Under the pieces are notes generated by a model. The model saw only the letters and a program-made list of their open reading frames with translations, searched no databases and was not told the origin of the DNA. 22,460 nucleotides of DNA from Poronia punctata. Taxonomy: Eukaryota; Ascomycota; Sordariomycetes; Xylariales; Xylariaceae. The DNA lies in NCBI GenBank assembly GCA_022579005.1, contig MU401848.1:1-22460 (forward strand). Reading direction: 5' to 3'. Made by a program: the position numbers and the translations under genes. Positions 19,741-22,460 of the stretch are shown one piece after another. How positions within the stretch are numbered: the stretch's first letter is position 1; the number at the start of each line of letters is the position of its first letter.

Positions 19741-22460
19741 TTGTTAGAACTAGCATAAATAGCTAAATTGTATATATTAATTAATGTACGCGTAAGGAGG
19801 TAAAACTTTTTTTTTTTGCAAAATTTGCACATACTAAATAGGTAAGGAGGGACCCCTTATAAAAGAACCTTTTCCTTTATAGTAGTCCTTACTGCAGCTA
19901 TATAACTTTTACTATGTAGGCATTATATTAATTTTTATTATCTTATAACTTATTAAATCTAATATACCCTTTTAAAATAAGCTAATATACTAGTTTATTT
20001 TATAACTATAAATAACACTTTTATTTTATAGTATTATAGCTTTTATAGTAATAGTTATAGTGTTTTAAATTGTTTTAATTTATTTTTTTAGTTTTTTTGC
20101 ACTTTTATAGTAATAAGCTAGTTAATTTTAGTTTAAATAGCTTTAACGTTAACTAAATTAATTTATTATAAAAAGCTTGCTTACTTATTTTATGCTAAAA
20201 ACTTTATAAAACTATTTACTATTATTAAATCTGTTAGTATATAAACTACTTAAAGCGTTTTATTAATTACTTTTTAACGTAACTAATAATTATATATATT
20301 AATATGCTATAATTTTGTTTTAAGTATTATAATATTTTTATTTACTAAACTAATAGTTTACTAGTTATTATACTAAATAGTAATATGCTCTTATTTTAAA
20401 TTAACGCTAAGCTTATTAATAAGCTAGCTAATAAACATAGCTTTTTTTGCAACCTAAGCTAATATAAAAAGCTTAGCTTTAGTTATAAAAGTAATAACAA
20501 TATTTTGTTTATTTACTTTTTAACTAATAAGTTTACTAAAAAAAAGCATTATATATACTTATAAGCTTTTTTAATTAATAATATTATTAGCAAATAATAA
20601 ATTACTAGCTACTTTAAGCTTATTTTTGTTTTTAAACTATAAAGCAAGGCGTTAATTTGCTTAAAAATAGTTTAATACTTAGTTAGTAGCAGCGTAGTAA
20701 AAAGAAAAAAAGTTATTATTAAATTATAAAAGCTATAACGCAATAAAAGCAATGTTTAGTTTAATAATAACTATAGCATACATAATTAATTTAATTTTAT
20801 ATTAATAGTAATAAACTTTTTAATAAGTAGCAGTTTTTTTATATAAAAGCAGCTTAATAAATTTTATAAAAGTTAATAATATCTTGCTTAAAAAGTTACT
20901 TAACTTATATATTTTTTTAATATATATAGCTTATAATAGCTAAATTAAGCTTTGCTTATAGTCTTAAATAATTTTTATACTTAAAAACTATTTTAAATTA
21001 TAACCTTTAATTAGTTAATATTAGTTTTCTAATTTTTTAATAGCTATAAAAGCTTTAAATTTGCAAATTTTTTAGTACGCAAGCACAAGGTTGTTAATAT
21101 ATATAAATAATAATATTTTATTTTTAATAAACATATAAAGTTTATAAAGTACTAGCTTAAATTTAAGCTTTAAAAGCGTTAATATAAGCTTTTTTTGCTA
21201 TAAAAGTAATAATTTTTATAATTTATAAAAAGCTTTTAAAAGTTATAAAATGCGTTTTTTTTTTTATAGCTATAAAGCATTTTTATATATATTAGTTTTT
21301 AAAGCAATACGTTAATAAAAGCGTTAACTATATTATATTATTTTAACTTAAAGTTAAACTTAGCTACAATAGCAGCTAGTGTTTTAAAGAACTTTTTAGC
21401 TAAAATAAAAGCATATATATTTTTATATTTATTTATAAGCTATTAGTTTTTTTAAACTATAATTTATGCTTTATACTTTAAATAAAAGCCTTTTTTATTA
21501 AACTTATAAATATATACTTATATATAGTTTAAAATTTAATATTTTTTAGCTATATAAGCAAAAACTTTTTTTTAAAAGCCTATTTTATTATAACTAGCTA
21601 AATAGTTATTTTTAGCCTTAAAAAACTTACTTTTTAAAAAATAATTTTTAAGTTTTTTATATAATTTTAAAAGTAGCAAAAGCTTGCTTTAATATATAAA
21701 AATATTTTTTTTAATTTTTTTTTTATAAAAAAACTATAGTAGCTAGTCTATATAATTTCTTTTTATTTTAAAAGTATTATTAAAGTAGCATAGTAAACGT
21801 TTAAGCGCTTTAGCTTTTGTAGCCTTACTTACTTATATACTATATACTAATTTAAAAGTATATAAGCGTTTAGCATTAAACATAGCCTTTTAGCATTTTA
21901 TTTATTTATTATTATTAGTATAAGCTTTTTAGCCTAATTTTAATAGTTTAAGCAGCTTAGTAAAAAAAAGCAAAAAGTTTTTATTAACGCATATACTTTT
22001 TAAAGTAAACAAACTATTATTACGCTTATTATTTATAAATATTTTTGCTTAGTAGGCTTTAAGTAAAGTAAAAAACTTATTACAACGCTTATTAAAATTA
22101 GCATTTTTAATTGCTATAAGCATTACTGCGTTAAAAAAAGACTATAAAAGTATAAAATATAGTTAAAATTTTAAGTTAGTATAAAAGTAATTAGTTTTAT
22201 TAAACTTAAAGTTTTTAGTATTTTTAACACTTTGCTTATTTGCTATATTGCCTTTAGCTTTTAAATATTATAGTATATATTTTATTTTGTTTTTATTTTT
22301 ATAAAGGTTAATATTTTAATATTATAAATTAAACTTAAAGATTAAGGTCTTATTTAAAAGATTTGTAATAAATTTGCAATTAAGTATTTAAAGCTTATTT
22401 TTTAGTTTATTAAGCTTTTTATTAAATATTTAGTTTTTATTAAATTTTACGTTTTTAGTT
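19741..22460. repeat. AT-rich, ORF-free block with RIP-like mutation bias
   Basis: This 2.7-kb block is about 15-20% G+C in the lines I sampled and continues past the window edge. TpA is extremely common, ATG is rare and there is no open frame of useful length. Reading every line, I found no TCA or TGA triplet after 19741, although TAA and TAG are everywhere. Loss of C before A (and of G after T) is the signature of repeat-induced point mutation, which inactivates transposons in Pezizomycotina. Remaining G and C are mostly in GC, AC/GT and CT/AG steps. The likely origin is a mutated transposable element in a heterochromatic AT isochore, but decay is too deep for me to name a family or its ends. 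Confidence 0.8.
19791..19893. repeat. Short GTAAGGAGG direct repeats with an inverted copy
   Basis: GTAAGGAGG occurs at about 19792-19800 and again at about 19842-19850. Its core is present in reverse orientation (TCCTTAC) at about 19886-19892. These lie at the edge of the AT-rich block, are richer in G than their surroundings, and could be remnants of a transposon terminus or chance. Confidence 0.4.

Noticed and set aside
19741..22460. Mitochondrial insertion or a centromere core as the source of the AT-rich block
   Set aside because: No mitochondrial genes or satellite-like tandem periodicity seen; RIP-decayed repeat explains the triplet bias better, though a centromere-adjacent location cannot be excluded.

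Overview
The window looks like nuclear DNA of a filamentous ascomycete (Pezizomycotina; a Sordariomycete is my guess from protein texture only). The evidence is short introns (mostly 52-153 bp) with GT-AG ends and CTAAC/CTGAC branch sites close to the acceptor, fungal forms of five housekeeping proteins, pyrimidine tracts before start codons, and a right-hand block of very AT-rich DNA that resembles repeat-induced point mutation (RIP).

Layout. 1-80 is an almost pure C tract. 81-2350 holds no gene I can support. 2351-3081 (-) is the 20S proteasome beta-4 subunit (PRE1/PSMB2), whose start codon appears to be split by an intron. 3764-6290 (+) is RRP9/U3-55K, a WD40 protein of the U3 snoRNP. It has a 19-nt microexon and what reads clearly as a [D1,2] spliceosomal twin intron (stwintron). 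6844-11846 (-) is a 14-exon P5B-type ATPase (Ypk9/ATP13A2 family), convergent with RRP9. 11847-14421 is a 2.6-kb stretch with no recognisable gene. 14422-15896 (+) is the histone chaperone NAP1. 15897-17471 is another non-coding stretch, with a TGACTCA (Gcn4/CPC1-type) site 266 bp before the next gene. 17472-19414 (+) is D-3-phosphoglycerate dehydrogenase (SER3/SER33), the first enzyme of serine synthesis. From about 19741 to the end is the AT-rich, ORF-free block.

The five genes do not form a pathway. They are independently transcribed housekeeping genes: protein turnover, rRNA processing, vacuolar/lysosomal transport, chromatin assembly and amino-acid synthesis. PRE1 and RRP9 are divergent and share a 682-bp promoter region; RRP9 and the ATPase converge. 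All five joined reading frames close exactly to whole codons (203, 599, 1337, 404 and 466 residues), which is the main support for the exon models.

The most unusual item is the RRP9 stwintron at 5725-5888. No single canonical splicing step keeps the frame there, whereas two consecutive steps restore a perfect WD40 repeat. I did not find a new defence system, biosynthetic cluster or mobile element with intact genes.
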